Below are positions 45,285 through 53,835 of a stretch of 64,000 bases of DNA, in pieces. This DNA comes from Coprobacillus sp. CAG:826. Its GTDB lineage: Bacteria; Bacillota_I; Bacilli_A; RFN20; CAG-826. Both the position numbers and the translations under genes were made by a program. Every line of letters starts with the position of its first letter. The stretch's first letter is position 1. The notes under the pieces were generated by a model. The model was not told the DNA's origin. It searched no databases and saw nothing but the letters and a program-made list of their open reading frames with translations. Location of the stretch: the NCBI GenBank assembly GCA_000437235.1, contig FR897046.1:138918-202917 (forward strand), given 5' to 3'.

Positions 45285-45833
45285 TTAGGATAGAAAGGCA
45301 ATTTGAATCGCTTTTTCTACCAATTCAATATTTTCTTTTGATAATGTAATTTTTCCATTTGCTTTTCCTGTCATACGAGCAATTCGTCTTTTAGAAATGG
45401 AACGTATCGCATCTAGCTTTAAATAACTATGCGTTTCTTGCGATTCTTTATCATCATTTAATTCTTTAATTACGCCAATATCAAAGGTCAATGTACTTCC
45501 CGGAGCGTCTCTACTTGATAAAGGAATGACTATAATATTACCTAAATCGACTGCCCATACCAATGCATAATGGCCTCGGGTTTTGTAGTCGCTTAACTCA
45601 GTTCCTACATTAATGCCAAATTCAACCCAGACGACATCGCCTCGTTTTAAAGAATCTGGCTGTGCACCATAGCCACTTTTTTCCATTGAACTTCGAAAAT
45701 AACTTGTTTTTTTATCTAACCATGTTAAGTATTCCATTGCAACTTCCTGTTCTAATGGTGCTAATTTTGATTGAATGGAACGAAAAATTTTTTGTTCTTC
45801 TTCATAAAAAGAACGTTTCTTTTTAAAAGACAT
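45285..45833 (-). CDS. PemK/MazF-type toxin-like protein, orphan
   Basis: The central part (KRGDVVWVEFGINVG, then HYALVWAVDLGNIIVIPLSS) matches the MazF/PemK fold, ribosome-independent mRNA endoribonucleases of toxin-antitoxin systems. About 65 N-terminal residues precede it, longer than classic MazF (~110 residues in total). The longest frame uses a GTG at 45878, which lies in the rimO terminator; the ATG at 45833 after GGTGAT is more plausible (182 residues). No antitoxin gene adjoins it: rimO lies upstream, tRNA-Thr downstream. It could be a chromosomal relic or have a distant partner. Confidence 0.72.
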   Translation of the reverse strand: MSFKKKRSFYEEEQKIFRSIQSKLAPLEQEVAMEYLTWLDKKTSYFRSSMEKSGYGAQPDSLKRGDVVWVEFGINVGTELSDYKTRGHYALVWAVDLGNIIVIPLSSRDAPGSTLTFDIGVIKELNDDKESQETHSYLKLDAIRSISKRRIARMTGKANGKITLSKENIELVEKAIQIAFLS

Positions 45834-45881
45834 ACCTATCACCACTATTAGCATATGTCGATTTTCTTTTTTCTCCACGAA

Positions 45882-45906
45882 AAAAAGTGGAGATTGTCCA
45901 CTTTTT
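45882..45906 (-). terminator. Intrinsic terminator of rimO
   Basis: The 10-base arms 45882-45891 and 45897-45906 pair fully across a 5-base loop, and the minus strand continues into T. It overlaps the rimO stop codon. A competing overlapping hairpin (TCTCCAC with GTGGAGA) is also possible. Confidence 0.8.
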
Positions 45907-47209
45907 ATTCTTCGATATATTCGCCTTCTAGATCATATCCATAGCAGGCAGTAATTTTAATCTTTACCTTATCACCTAAAGCTAAATCTTTTTTAGCGGT
46001 AAAATGAATTTCACCATCGATATCATCAGGAGCATTCCAACCACTTCTTAATAAGTAGCGGTGATGGTCATGATCTACAGAAATAACTAAACCTTCCATT
46101 TCTTGACCAATCCATGATTTATTCTTTTGATAGCAAATCTTTCTTTGCTCTTGCATCAATTTTTCATAACGACGTTTTTTCGTTTGATAATGCACTTGGT
46201 TTTTCATGCCATAAGCAACCGTTCCTTCTTCTCTTGAATATAAGAAAGCGCCTAAATGGTCGAATTGCATTTTTTGAATGAAATCCATTAAGATATCGAA
46301 GTCTTCTTCTGTTTCTCCTGGGAAGCCCACAATAATTGTGGTACGAATCACCGCATTAGGAATTATCTTACGAATTCTATTCTCAATTAAATCCACTAAG
46401 AAATCATGATTCCCACGACGATGCATTTCGCTTAATACATGGTCACTTGCGTGTTGAATGGGTAAATCAAAATAAGGTGTTAAACGAGGATTATCGCGAA
46501 TAAGATATAATAGCTCATCATCAATTTCATCAGGATATAGATACAAAAGTCGGATATATTCTATTTTTTTTAATTTTAATAATTCTTTTAAAAGGGTTGT
46601 AATACTTGTTTTATCATCTAAGTCTGTTCCATAACGCGTGGTATCTTGTGAAATGACCACTAATTCTTTAACGCCACTTGCTTCTAAAGTTTTGGCTTCG
46701 GATATAATTTCATCAAAAGGACGACTTTTAAAACCACCACGAATAATAGGAATCGCACAATAAGTACAACGGTTATTACATCCTTCGGAAATTCTTAAAT
46801 AAGCAGAATAAGAAGGTGTTGTAATCATGCGGTGACGATAAGAAAATTTACTTTGAATCATATCTTCATTCCAAAGTTCATTTAAGAGTTGATCCATTCG
46901 TGGATAATCATGAATTGGGATAAATAAATCTACTTCTGGTAGTTGCTTCTTTAATTGCTTTAAATATCTTTCGACTAAACAACCAACGACCACTAATTTT
47001 TTTCCATATTGCGACATTTCTAAAATGGTTTGAATGGATTCTTTTTTTGAAGCATCAATAAAGCCACAAGTATTAATAATAATGGTATCTGCTTCTTCTG
47101 GTGAATTTACAAAAGTAAAATTTGAGTCACGTAGTAACCCCATAATTTGTTCACTATCAACTAAGTTTTTCGCACATCCTAAACTAATAAATCCTATTTT
47201 ATGTTGCAT
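45905..47209 (-). CDS. rimO: Ribosomal protein S12 methylthiotransferase
   Basis: RimO is a radical-SAM methylthiotransferase acting on the conserved Asp of S12. The 434 residues contain the N-terminal UPF0004 domain starting IGFISLGCAKNLVDSE. The radical-SAM cluster motif CNNRCTYC sits in SEGCNNRCTYCAIP, and a C-terminal TRAM domain (MEGLVISVDHDHHRYLLRS) follows. GGGAAG precedes the ATG. The first lipoprotein gene lies upstream on the same strand. Confidence 0.93.
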   Translation of the reverse strand: MQHKIGFISLGCAKNLVDSEQIMGLLRDSNFTFVNSPEEADTIIINTCGFIDASKKESIQTILEMSQYGKKLVVVGCLVERYLKQLKKQLPEVDLFIPIHDYPRMDQLLNELWNEDMIQSKFSYRHRMITTPSYSAYLRISEGCNNRCTYCAIPIIRGGFKSRPFDEIISEAKTLEASGVKELVVISQDTTRYGTDLDDKTSITTLLKELLKLKKIEYIRLLYLYPDEIDDELLYLIRDNPRLTPYFDLPIQHASDHVLSEMHRRGNHDFLVDLIENRIRKIIPNAVIRTTIIVGFPGETEEDFDILMDFIQKMQFDHLGAFLYSREEGTVAYGMKNQVHYQTKKRRYEKLMQEQRKICYQKNKSWIGQEMEGLVISVDHDHHRYLLRSGWNAPDDIDGEIHFTAKKDLALGDKVKIKITACYGYDLEGEYIEE

Positions 47210-47264
47210 GTTTACTTCTTCCCTTCTTTTTGTTTTAACGTTTTTATAATACTCGAAATTTTCT

Positions 47265-48662
47265 TTATTTTACTTGTTTTTTTCTTCGATAAGGAAGTTC
47301 AATCAAAAGGTAGATAAATATAAAGATAACTCCAAAGAAATACTTTACACTCCATGAACCTTGATTGCAAGAACGGCTACAAGAAGATTGGTTTTTATTT
47401 CCTTTTTTAAAGCCTAAATAGGCTGTTTTTCGATAAGCGTTATCTTCAATTTCTACTTGAAATGAAGTTGAACTTTTTTTCTTGATTTCAATCATTCCAC
47501 TTTCATAAGAAACGGAATAATTTTCATCATATTCCTCATTAAAAGTAATATCACATTGATGGTAATCAATTCTTGTAAAATTAGAAAGGCCGTCATAAAC
47601 ATAACTAATTAAATAATTCTCTTTTTGCTGAATGATTTCTTTTTCAATTCGTATGGGGTAAGAACATTCAAGCCGAGTAATCTGATTATTTCCTAAAAGA
47701 GGAACATCTTTATAAATTAAACAATAGTATTGTAATAAAACATCATCAAAGAGTGTTTTTAATGACGAGAAATAGAAAGCATAAGGATTGGTTTGATTTT
47801 GATAAAGGCTCATAGCAAGATGAGACTTTAATACATTTTGCTCAATACCGTATGCTTCACTTTCTTTTAATGTCAAATCTTCATATGCAATTTCTTTTAC
47901 TTCTATTAAACTTTCTTTATCTTCCCATAAGGAAGAATAATCTATATTGGAATAAAAATAGGATTCTTCTGCTAAAGGGAAGGATAATGAACCGCGATAA
48001 GTACCTTTTTCTTCATTATAAGTAGTCGTCATTTCTTCTTTCACATCGTTTAATAAGAAAAACGGCATTGATTCTTGATTGCTTGAATATTCAAAACCAT
48101 ATAAATTGGCATCATTATAAATAGAAGTTGGATGGACACGATACTGATAGAGTGTGGTAGGAATTTGATCAATAAATCCCATTTCTTTTTTCATCCCTTC
48201 ATAAGGAACGACTACATAATCTATTGAGGATAAAGAACGTAACATTCCATACTGTATTTCTGGTTCAATTTCTGTTGTTCTTCCATCTTGATAACAAGTT
48301 AATGTAGGCGCAATTTCATCTTTTTGATTAGAAGAAAGTAAAACGGTTTGAAAGATAGGTAATACAAATGTCACATTTTTTAAGGTTAATGCATTGTTAT
48401 AAACTTCTAACGTTTGATTCACTCTTGCCTTTGAGTCTAATAAAGATCCGGTTGGTGTTAAAGTCGATTCGTCTAAGATTTGAATTTCCGTAACAGCACT
48501 TTTTAAGGACACTCCAAATTCATTATTTTGCATAGATAAAGCATAAATTGAGCCCTGTTCTGTCGTATTATAATAGTTATAGCGAGTCCAATCTAAAGGA
48601 CAACCTGTTAAAAGCAAAGTAGAAACAAGTAAGAGACATCCACAAATCATTCTATTTTTCAT
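47265..48662 (-). CDS. Lipoprotein with C-terminal membrane anchor, unknown function (B)
   Basis: This is a 465-residue protein. The lipobox LLLTGC (Cys21) ends a short signal peptide. The C-terminal ~30 residues form a transmembrane helix followed by a basic tail (YRRKKQVK), and a CSRSCNQG stretch just before the helix carries two Cys. It would be tethered at both ends with the loop outside. AGGAGG is 8 bases before the ATG, within the end of the upstream gene; the two overlap by 11 bases. The product has no recognised domain. Confidence 0.75.
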   Translation of the reverse strand: MKNRMICGCLLLVSTLLLTGCPLDWTRYNYYNTTEQGSIYALSMQNNEFGVSLKSAVTEIQILDESTLTPTGSLLDSKARVNQTLEVYNNALTLKNVTFVLPIFQTVLLSSNQKDEIAPTLTCYQDGRTTEIEPEIQYGMLRSLSSIDYVVVPYEGMKKEMGFIDQIPTTLYQYRVHPTSIYNDANLYGFEYSSNQESMPFFLLNDVKEEMTTTYNEEKGTYRGSLSFPLAEESYFYSNIDYSSLWEDKESLIEVKEIAYEDLTLKESEAYGIEQNVLKSHLAMSLYQNQTNPYAFYFSSLKTLFDDVLLQYYCLIYKDVPLLGNNQITRLECSYPIRIEKEIIQQKENYLISYVYDGLSNFTRIDYHQCDITFNEEYDENYSVSYESGMIEIKKKSSTSFQVEIEDNAYRKTAYLGFKKGNKNQSSCSRSCNQGSWSVKYFFGVIFIFIYLLIELPYRRKKQVK

Positions 48663-50001
48663 TGGCGGTTCCTCCTACTTTTTCCATTTTGTTATGTTTA
48701 AAGATAATTAAAATGACAATTAAAGCAATGAAAAGAAAAGCAAACAAAAATATAAGATTGATTACTAAATTTGTATTATAGCTTTTACTTCCCTTTTTCG
48801 ATAAAATTAGCATTCGAATATTATTAATTTTATATTGCCCTTCTTCTTTTTCTTCAACAGAAAAAAGCATTTCATCCTCATTAATTTCATATTTTTCTTT
48901 TACATCTCCTTGTAAAAGAACTGAAGTTTTTAAATAAGATGAATTGATGATATCCGTAAATGGCTCAGTTCTAAATCCTTCCCAAGTAAATTCTATCGAT
49001 TTTTTTCTAGTAAAGTTACTAGGATAAGAATAGATTTTTCTAAGAACTTTTAGCGTTGTTTTTTGATTTGGATTTAAAGAAAATGAATAAAATAAAGTAC
49101 TATGATGACGTCGAGAAATATATTGTTGAATCATCTCATCATGGATGGCATAATTATCGGCTTTTCGATAGATAATCGCATCATAAACCGCTTCTTTTAT
49201 CTCTTTAACTTCCACTTCAAAAGTAGAAGCTTTCTCCGATAATAAATCAATATAAGTTTTCTTTTCTTTTTGAAGCGTGTAATTTTCTTTCGTAGAAAGA
49301 GGAGTTAAAGTCACATCTCCTAATAAATAAAAACGCACTTCTTCTTTCTTTTTCATATTGATAGATAAATATGGCTGACTGAATCCTTTTTTAAAATTGA
49401 TATCTCCTTTTTCCATCCAAAAGAAACCATTCTCTAAAGAAAAATTCTCTAAAGAAAATTCTACGCTGACACTTTTATTAATTTCATTTTTAATGGTAAA
49501 ACATGAGATTTCTGCATTGTCTAACCATAATTCTTGTGTGGAAGGTAAATCAATAAAAGTTGAATAAGAAGGAATATACGAATACTCCTCTTCTAAAAAA
49601 TACGGATGATGAATGAGTTGTACTGGTGTCTTTTCTTCTTCATCTTGTTGGATGATTATTTCATTTTTATATTCCGTATCTTTTAAGGTATGGAGTACTG
49701 GAATATAAAAATCAATAGAAACGGATGTGGTTAAGTCTTCTTTAGGTGTAAAGACATAAATACTTTCCATGATTCCAGAAACTGAGGAAGGATGAAAAAG
49801 ATTGGTAGAAGATTCGATTCCATTTAATGTAATGGTTCGATTCCATTCTACATTTTTAACATAATCTGCGGCTATATCATCAAAATAAGGGTCATATAAG
49901 ATAGGCCCTTCTTCATTCGTTATATTATTAGAAGAAATATCACAAGAGGCGCATAAAGTACTAAAAATAAGTAGTGAAAATAAAATATATTTCTTTTTCA
50001 T
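48652..50001 (-). CDS. Lipoprotein with C-terminal membrane anchor, unknown function (A)
   Basis: This is a 449-residue protein with signal peptide and lipobox TLCASC (Cys20). A beta-rich, Asn/Ser/Glu-rich ectodomain follows, and a C-terminal transmembrane helix (about 411-434) ends in a short basic tail. The architecture is the same as that of the next gene, with which it overlaps, so they are probably diverged partners that act together at the surface. GGAGG precedes the ATG. The function is unknown. Confidence 0.75.
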   Translation of the reverse strand: MKKKYILFSLLIFSTLCASCDISSNNITNEEGPILYDPYFDDIAADYVKNVEWNRTITLNGIESSTNLFHPSSVSGIMESIYVFTPKEDLTTSVSIDFYIPVLHTLKDTEYKNEIIIQQDEEEKTPVQLIHHPYFLEEEYSYIPSYSTFIDLPSTQELWLDNAEISCFTIKNEINKSVSVEFSLENFSLENGFFWMEKGDINFKKGFSQPYLSINMKKKEEVRFYLLGDVTLTPLSTKENYTLQKEKKTYIDLLSEKASTFEVEVKEIKEAVYDAIIYRKADNYAIHDEMIQQYISRRHHSTLFYSFSLNPNQKTTLKVLRKIYSYPSNFTRKKSIEFTWEGFRTEPFTDIINSSYLKTSVLLQGDVKEKYEINEDEMLFSVEEKEEGQYKINNIRMLILSKKGSKSYNTNLVINLIFLFAFLFIALIVILIIFKHNKMEKVGGTANEK

Positions 50002-50055
50002 ATATGGCCTCCATCTTTAAGTTTTATTATAACGAAAATGATCAAAATCTACAAG

Positions 50056-50715
50056 TTACGCAATCTCGTTATCTTGAAAATACTCCATTGCCGCTTCTAA
50101 AGAAGAATAAATTTTAGGATGATAAGATAATACTTCTTCATCTGGCATAATTAAATCAGGTATCATTAATACTTGCATACCCGCTTTTGAAGCAGAAATA
50201 ATGCCGTTTTTAGAATCTTCTAAAACAACACAGTTTTTGGGATCAACGCCCATCACTTTTGCAGCGTATAAATACACATCCGGATTCGGCTTTCCTTCTT
50301 TTACCTCATCACCGGTAATCAAACGATCAAAATATTCAAAGACCGTGCCGTATTTTTGATATTGCGCTAAGATTTCTTTGGTTGAAGAAGTGACAACTGC
50401 TAAAGGAAGATGTTTTGATTTTAATAATTCTAGAAGCGGAATTAATCCCTTTTTTAAAGGTAAACCATGTTCTTCCATATAGTGAAAAAGATACTCTCTT
50501 CTTTTTTCGATAAAATATTGATGATGATATTTGTCTCCAAAAAGATGGTGATAGTATTGATCTACATTTTTTTGTGACATACCTATAGTATCTCGTACCA
50601 TTGCTTCGGTAATGGGTAAACCAATTTTATTTCCTTCAATCACTTTTGCCTGAATGGTAATCGGTTCGGTATCTAGCATCAAACCGTCCATATCAAAAAA
50701 TACTGCTTCAATCAC
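50056..50715 (-). CDS. HAD-superfamily phosphatase (beta-phosphoglucomutase-like)
   Basis: This is a 219-residue HAD hydrolase of subfamily IA. Motif I is FFDMDGLMLDTE (nucleophile Asp), motif II is VVTSSTKE, motif III is GKPNPDVYLYAAK and motif IV is VLEDSKNGI. The pattern GLMLDTEP is common to sugar-phosphate phosphatases and beta-phosphoglucomutase. The listed long frame is improbable: AGGAG lies 8 bases before a GTG at 50715, where the conserved sequence begins. The substrate is unknown. Confidence 0.85.
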   Translation of the reverse strand: MIEAVFFDMDGLMLDTEPITIQAKVIEGNKIGLPITEAMVRDTIGMSQKNVDQYYHHLFGDKYHHQYFIEKRREYLFHYMEEHGLPLKKGLIPLLELLKSKHLPLAVVTSSTKEILAQYQKYGTVFEYFDRLITGDEVKEGKPNPDVYLYAAKVMGVDPKNCVVLEDSKNGIISASKAGMQVLMIPDLIMPDEEVLSYHPKIYSSLEAAMEYFQDNEIA

Positions 50716-50747
50716 AAATATCACTCCTAACGTTCTTACTATGAACG

Positions 50748-50781
50748 AAAAAAAAGAAGATTGCAAGAATCTTCCTTTTTT
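50748..50781. terminator. Intrinsic terminator after the NrdD-tail-like gene
   Basis: A 7-bp stem (50756-50762 with 50768-50774) is flanked by an A-run and a T-run, so it works in either direction. On the minus strand it ends the small gene at 50785 and separates it from the HAD gene. Confidence 0.8.
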
Positions 50782-50784
50782 ATT

Positions 50785-51060
50785 TTATAAATTTGATTTC
50801 GTCATATGTTTAACACGCGCTTCAACTTCCGCTCTTTTAGCGTCATTAAAGCGATCTAATGTGCCTACAAGATAGCCTGTAATACGACGAATTCTTTCAA
50901 ATGGTTGTGTTTTAAAATGATAAGATAAATCGACATAATCTCCATCTACTTTAATTTCTAATAAAGAAATTTCACGATCTTTATATTGTTCCTTCGCATG
51001 TTGAATATACGCGGATTTTTCTTCTTCACTTATCGCATCTCCAATTACCCGAACTTCCAT
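50785..51060 (-). CDS. Small protein resembling the C-terminus of anaerobic ribonucleotide reductase
   Basis: This is a 91-residue protein. Its second half, RIRRITGYLVGTLDRFNDAK, closely recalls the end of NrdD (R-V-T-G-Y-L-x-x-x-x-R-F-N-x-x-K), and the sequence ends with KRAEVEARVKH. The zinc cysteines and the glycyl-radical site of NrdD are absent, so it is not a reductase by itself. The first half (EVRVIGDAISEEEK) is a small alpha-beta stretch. It may be a regulatory or evolutionary derivative of that tail. No nrd genes adjoin it. Confidence 0.6.
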   Translation of the reverse strand: MEVRVIGDAISEEEKSAYIQHAKEQYKDREISLLEIKVDGDYVDLSYHFKTQPFERIRRITGYLVGTLDRFNDAKRAEVEARVKHMTKSNL

Positions 51061-51123
51061 GCTTTTAAGCCTCCTTGTTCTCTTAGTATAGTCACTTAAA
51101 AATGGAAATTCAAAGGATATGCT

Positions 51124-51783
51124 TTATCCATTTTCTTGAATATTTTTGCAATATGCTACAAAGTTCTTTTTCTTGTTTTTCGCTAAAAATGGGTAGATTT
51201 CAATAAGTAAAATATCTAAGTAATCCTCTAAAAAAACAATGCTATTTTCGACGATGGTATAAATTGAATCTTCTCTTTTGATATGATCATAAAGGGGCTT
51301 TTTCTCTTCATCCATTTCTTTTAAAACTTGTAGACTTTTTTTAATTTCAAATAGATATTGATAGAGTTCTTCTACATTTTTCACATAATGAACATATGCT
51401 TGATCTAAATGGTAGATTTGTAAAGTTGGTTGAAGAATATGAAGTAAATGTAAAAAATTTGCGGTGTCTCTTTCTAACTCATCATACAATTGATAAGTGA
51501 GATTTCCTTTTTCTAATGATTTTTTAACATTTTCAATACAATTTACAAATTGATGAAAAAAGGTTTCGGAAGATAAAGCAATTTGCTCTTTTTCCTTATC
51601 CCTATCTAATTTCAACATTTCAAATTGAATCACAAAGAATGTGGTAGCAAACAAAATCACTTCTGAAGATAAAAGGATGTAGCGGACTTTTCCTACTGAA
51701 AAACAAAGTGTAATCGTTGCAAAAATCATAAAGAGTACAACCAAAGATAAAAAAATAGAAAACAATAAATTTGTTCTTTTCAT
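51124..51783 (-). CDS. Membrane protein with cytoplasmic helical domain, unknown
   Basis: This is a 219-residue protein with two N-terminal hydrophobic helices (about 6-28 and 33-52). A long, charged, probably helical or coiled-coil region follows to the end (Glu/Lys/Leu rich, several His-Leu pairs). No family motif is recognised. It lies just upstream of the divergent typA promoter. Confidence 0.7.
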   Translation of the reverse strand: MKRTNLLFSIFLSLVVLFMIFATITLCFSVGKVRYILLSSEVILFATTFFVIQFEMLKLDRDKEKEQIALSSETFFHQFVNCIENVKKSLEKGNLTYQLYDELERDTANFLHLLHILQPTLQIYHLDQAYVHYVKNVEELYQYLFEIKKSLQVLKEMDEEKKPLYDHIKREDSIYTIVENSIVFLEDYLDILLIEIYPFLAKNKKKNFVAYCKNIQENG

Positions 51784-51855
51784 GTTATCACCCTTAATTA
51801 GTCTTGCCGAATTTTAGTTTTTCAAAAGGATTATTTGTTTTTTTTTCGTATTTTC

Positions 51856-51884
51856 TTGATTTCTATCGCTTTTCTTATTAAAAT
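51856..51884 (+). promoter_or_regulatory. Promoter of typA
   Basis: A -35 TTGATT (51856-51861) and a -10 TAAAAT (51879-51884) are 17 bases apart, about 28 bases before the preferred ATG. Confidence 0.65.
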
Positions 51885-51912
51885 AAGAAACGTTGTCAAG
51901 GGAGTGACATAT

Positions 51913-53745
51913 ATGAATATTCGTAACATTGCAATTATTGCCCACGTCGACCATGGTAAAACCACTTTAGTCGACCAATTATTAAAATCCTCAGGAACTT
52001 TTCGTGATAATGAAGAAACCACGGATCGTATGATGGACAGTAATGATATTGAAAGAGAAAGAGGCATTACAATTTTAGCTAAAACCACCGCTATCCGATA
52101 CGGAGATTATCGTATTAATATTTTAGATACTCCAGGGCACGCTGACTTTGGTGGCGAAGTCGAAAGAATTATGCGTATGGTCGATGGTTGTTTACTTCTT
52201 GTCGATGCATTTGAAGGCACTATGCCACAAACACGTTTCGTTTTAAAGAAAGCTTTAGAAGCGCATGTAAAACCTATCGTAGTGGTCAATAAAATTGATC
52301 GTCCGAATGCGGATCCTAAAAAAGTCGTTGATGAAGTTCTCGACTTATTCTTAGAACTAGGCGCTGATGAATCTTTACTTGATTTTAAAGTGATTTATGT
52401 CTCAGCTTTAAAAGGTACTTCTTCCTTCTCTCCAGAAGTTGAAGATCAAAAGCCTGGCATGAATCCTGTTTTTGATACGATTATTCAAGAAATCCCTGAG
52501 CCAAATGTTGATGTGAATGGCGATTTTCAATTTCAACCTGCTTTACTTGATTACAATGATTTCGTAGGAAGAATTGGTATTGGTTGCATTAAAAGAGGTA
52601 CCGTTCACGTTAACGATATGGTAGCCTGTGCTCGTCTTGATGGAAGCGTTCGTCAATTTAGAATTCAAAAATTATATGGTTTCTTAGGACTGAAACGTTT
52701 AGAAATTACCGAGGCCCAAGCGGGTGATATTGTCGCTATTGCTGGGCTTACTGATTTAAATGTTGGTGAAACTGTATGTGCGTTAAATAATGTTGATCCT
52801 CTTCCACCTTTACATATTGATGAGCCTACCTTACAAATGACCTTTGGCACAAATACTTCTCCTCTTGCGGGAAAAGATGGAAAGCTCTTAACCGCTAGAA
52901 AAATCGAAGAAAGATTATTTAGAGAAGTACAAAGAGATGTTTCCTTACGTGTCTCACGTGTTCCTAATAGCGAAACCTGGATTGTCAGTGGCCGTGGAGA
53001 ACTTCACTTATCTATTTTAATTGAAAATATGCGCCGTGAAGGCTATGAACTTCAAGTGAGTAAACCTGAAGTTATTATTAAAGAAGTCGATGGTATTAAA
53101 ATGGAACCTTATGAAGATGTTCAAATTGATGTACCAGATGAATATGTCGGTAGCATTATGGAATCTTTAGGCTCTCGTAGTGGCGAAGTTGTCAATATGT
53201 CCAGTAGTAACGGACAAACCCGTTTACAATACATTATCCCTTCTCGTGGCTTATTAGGCTTTATGACCAACTTCTTAACGATGACCAAAGGTTATGGCAT
53301 TATTAACCATACTTTTGAAGAATATCGTCCTGCTGTTAAGCAAGCCGTTGGTGAACGTCCCATTGGCGTGCTTGTATCCACCGATAGGGGCTTTGCAACG
53401 GGCTATGCCCTTCAACATATCGAAGAACGTGGTTCGCTCTTTATAGAGCCCGGAACCGAGGTTTATGAAGGTATGATTATCGGTGAACATCATTACCCCA
53501 ATGACTTAGCCGTTAACCCTGTTAATGAAAAGAACTTAACGAATATGCGGGCAGCTGGAAGCGATAAATCAGCCGTCTTAAAAGCGCCGCGTAGAATGTC
53601 ATTAGAAGCTTGCTTAGACTATATCAATTCCGATGAACTCGTTGAGATTACACCAACGACTTATCGCATGCGTAAGAAGATTCTTGATACCGTCGAAAGA
53701 AAGAAATATGACGCTCATCAAAGAACGTTAGCCAAAGAAGAATAA
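51913..53745 (+). CDS. typA: Translational GTPase TypA/BipA
   Basis: TypA is a ribosome-bound GTPase of the EF-G group needed for ribosome assembly and stress or cold growth. Motifs: AHVDHGKTTL (G1), the switch region RGITILAKT, DTPGHADFGGE (G3) and NKIDRP (G4). EF-G-like domains and the TypA-specific C-terminal domain follow. The longest frame from 51835 includes 26 improbable hydrophobic residues upstream; AGGGAG precedes the ATG at 51913, giving 610 residues, the normal length. Confidence 0.95.
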   Translation: MNIRNIAIIAHVDHGKTTLVDQLLKSSGTFRDNEETTDRMMDSNDIERERGITILAKTTAIRYGDYRINILDTPGHADFGGEVERIMRMVDGCLLLVDAFEGTMPQTRFVLKKALEAHVKPIVVVNKIDRPNADPKKVVDEVLDLFLELGADESLLDFKVIYVSALKGTSSFSPEVEDQKPGMNPVFDTIIQEIPEPNVDVNGDFQFQPALLDYNDFVGRIGIGCIKRGTVHVNDMVACARLDGSVRQFRIQKLYGFLGLKRLEITEAQAGDIVAIAGLTDLNVGETVCALNNVDPLPPLHIDEPTLQMTFGTNTSPLAGKDGKLLTARKIEERLFREVQRDVSLRVSRVPNSETWIVSGRGELHLSILIENMRREGYELQVSKPEVIIKEVDGIKMEPYEDVQIDVPDEYVGSIMESLGSRSGEVVNMSSSNGQTRLQYIIPSRGLLGFMTNFLTMTKGYGIINHTFEEYRPAVKQAVGERPIGVLVSTDRGFATGYALQHIEERGSLFIEPGTEVYEGMIIGEHHYPNDLAVNPVNEKNLTNMRAAGSDKSAVLKAPRRMSLEACLDYINSDELVEITPTTYRMRKKILDTVERKKYDAHQRTLAKEE

Positions 53746-53770
53746 GAGACTTAAAAAAGTCTCTTTTTTT
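53745..53770 (+). terminator. Intrinsic terminator of typA
   Basis: An 8-bp stem (53745-53752 with 53757-53764) and a 4-base loop is followed by seven T. It starts at the last base of the stop codon. Confidence 0.88.
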
Positions 53771-53792
53771 GTTGCTTAAAAAAGTCCATAAA

Positions 53793-53820
53793 AAAACACT
53801 CACCAAGCGATGAGTGTTTT
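53793..53820 (-). terminator. Intrinsic terminator of the duplicated-domain membrane protein gene
   Basis: A perfect 10-bp stem (53793-53802 with 53811-53820) has A-runs on its left, giving a U-run on the minus strand. Confidence 0.82.
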
Positions 53821-53835
53821 ATTTAACGAATCGAA

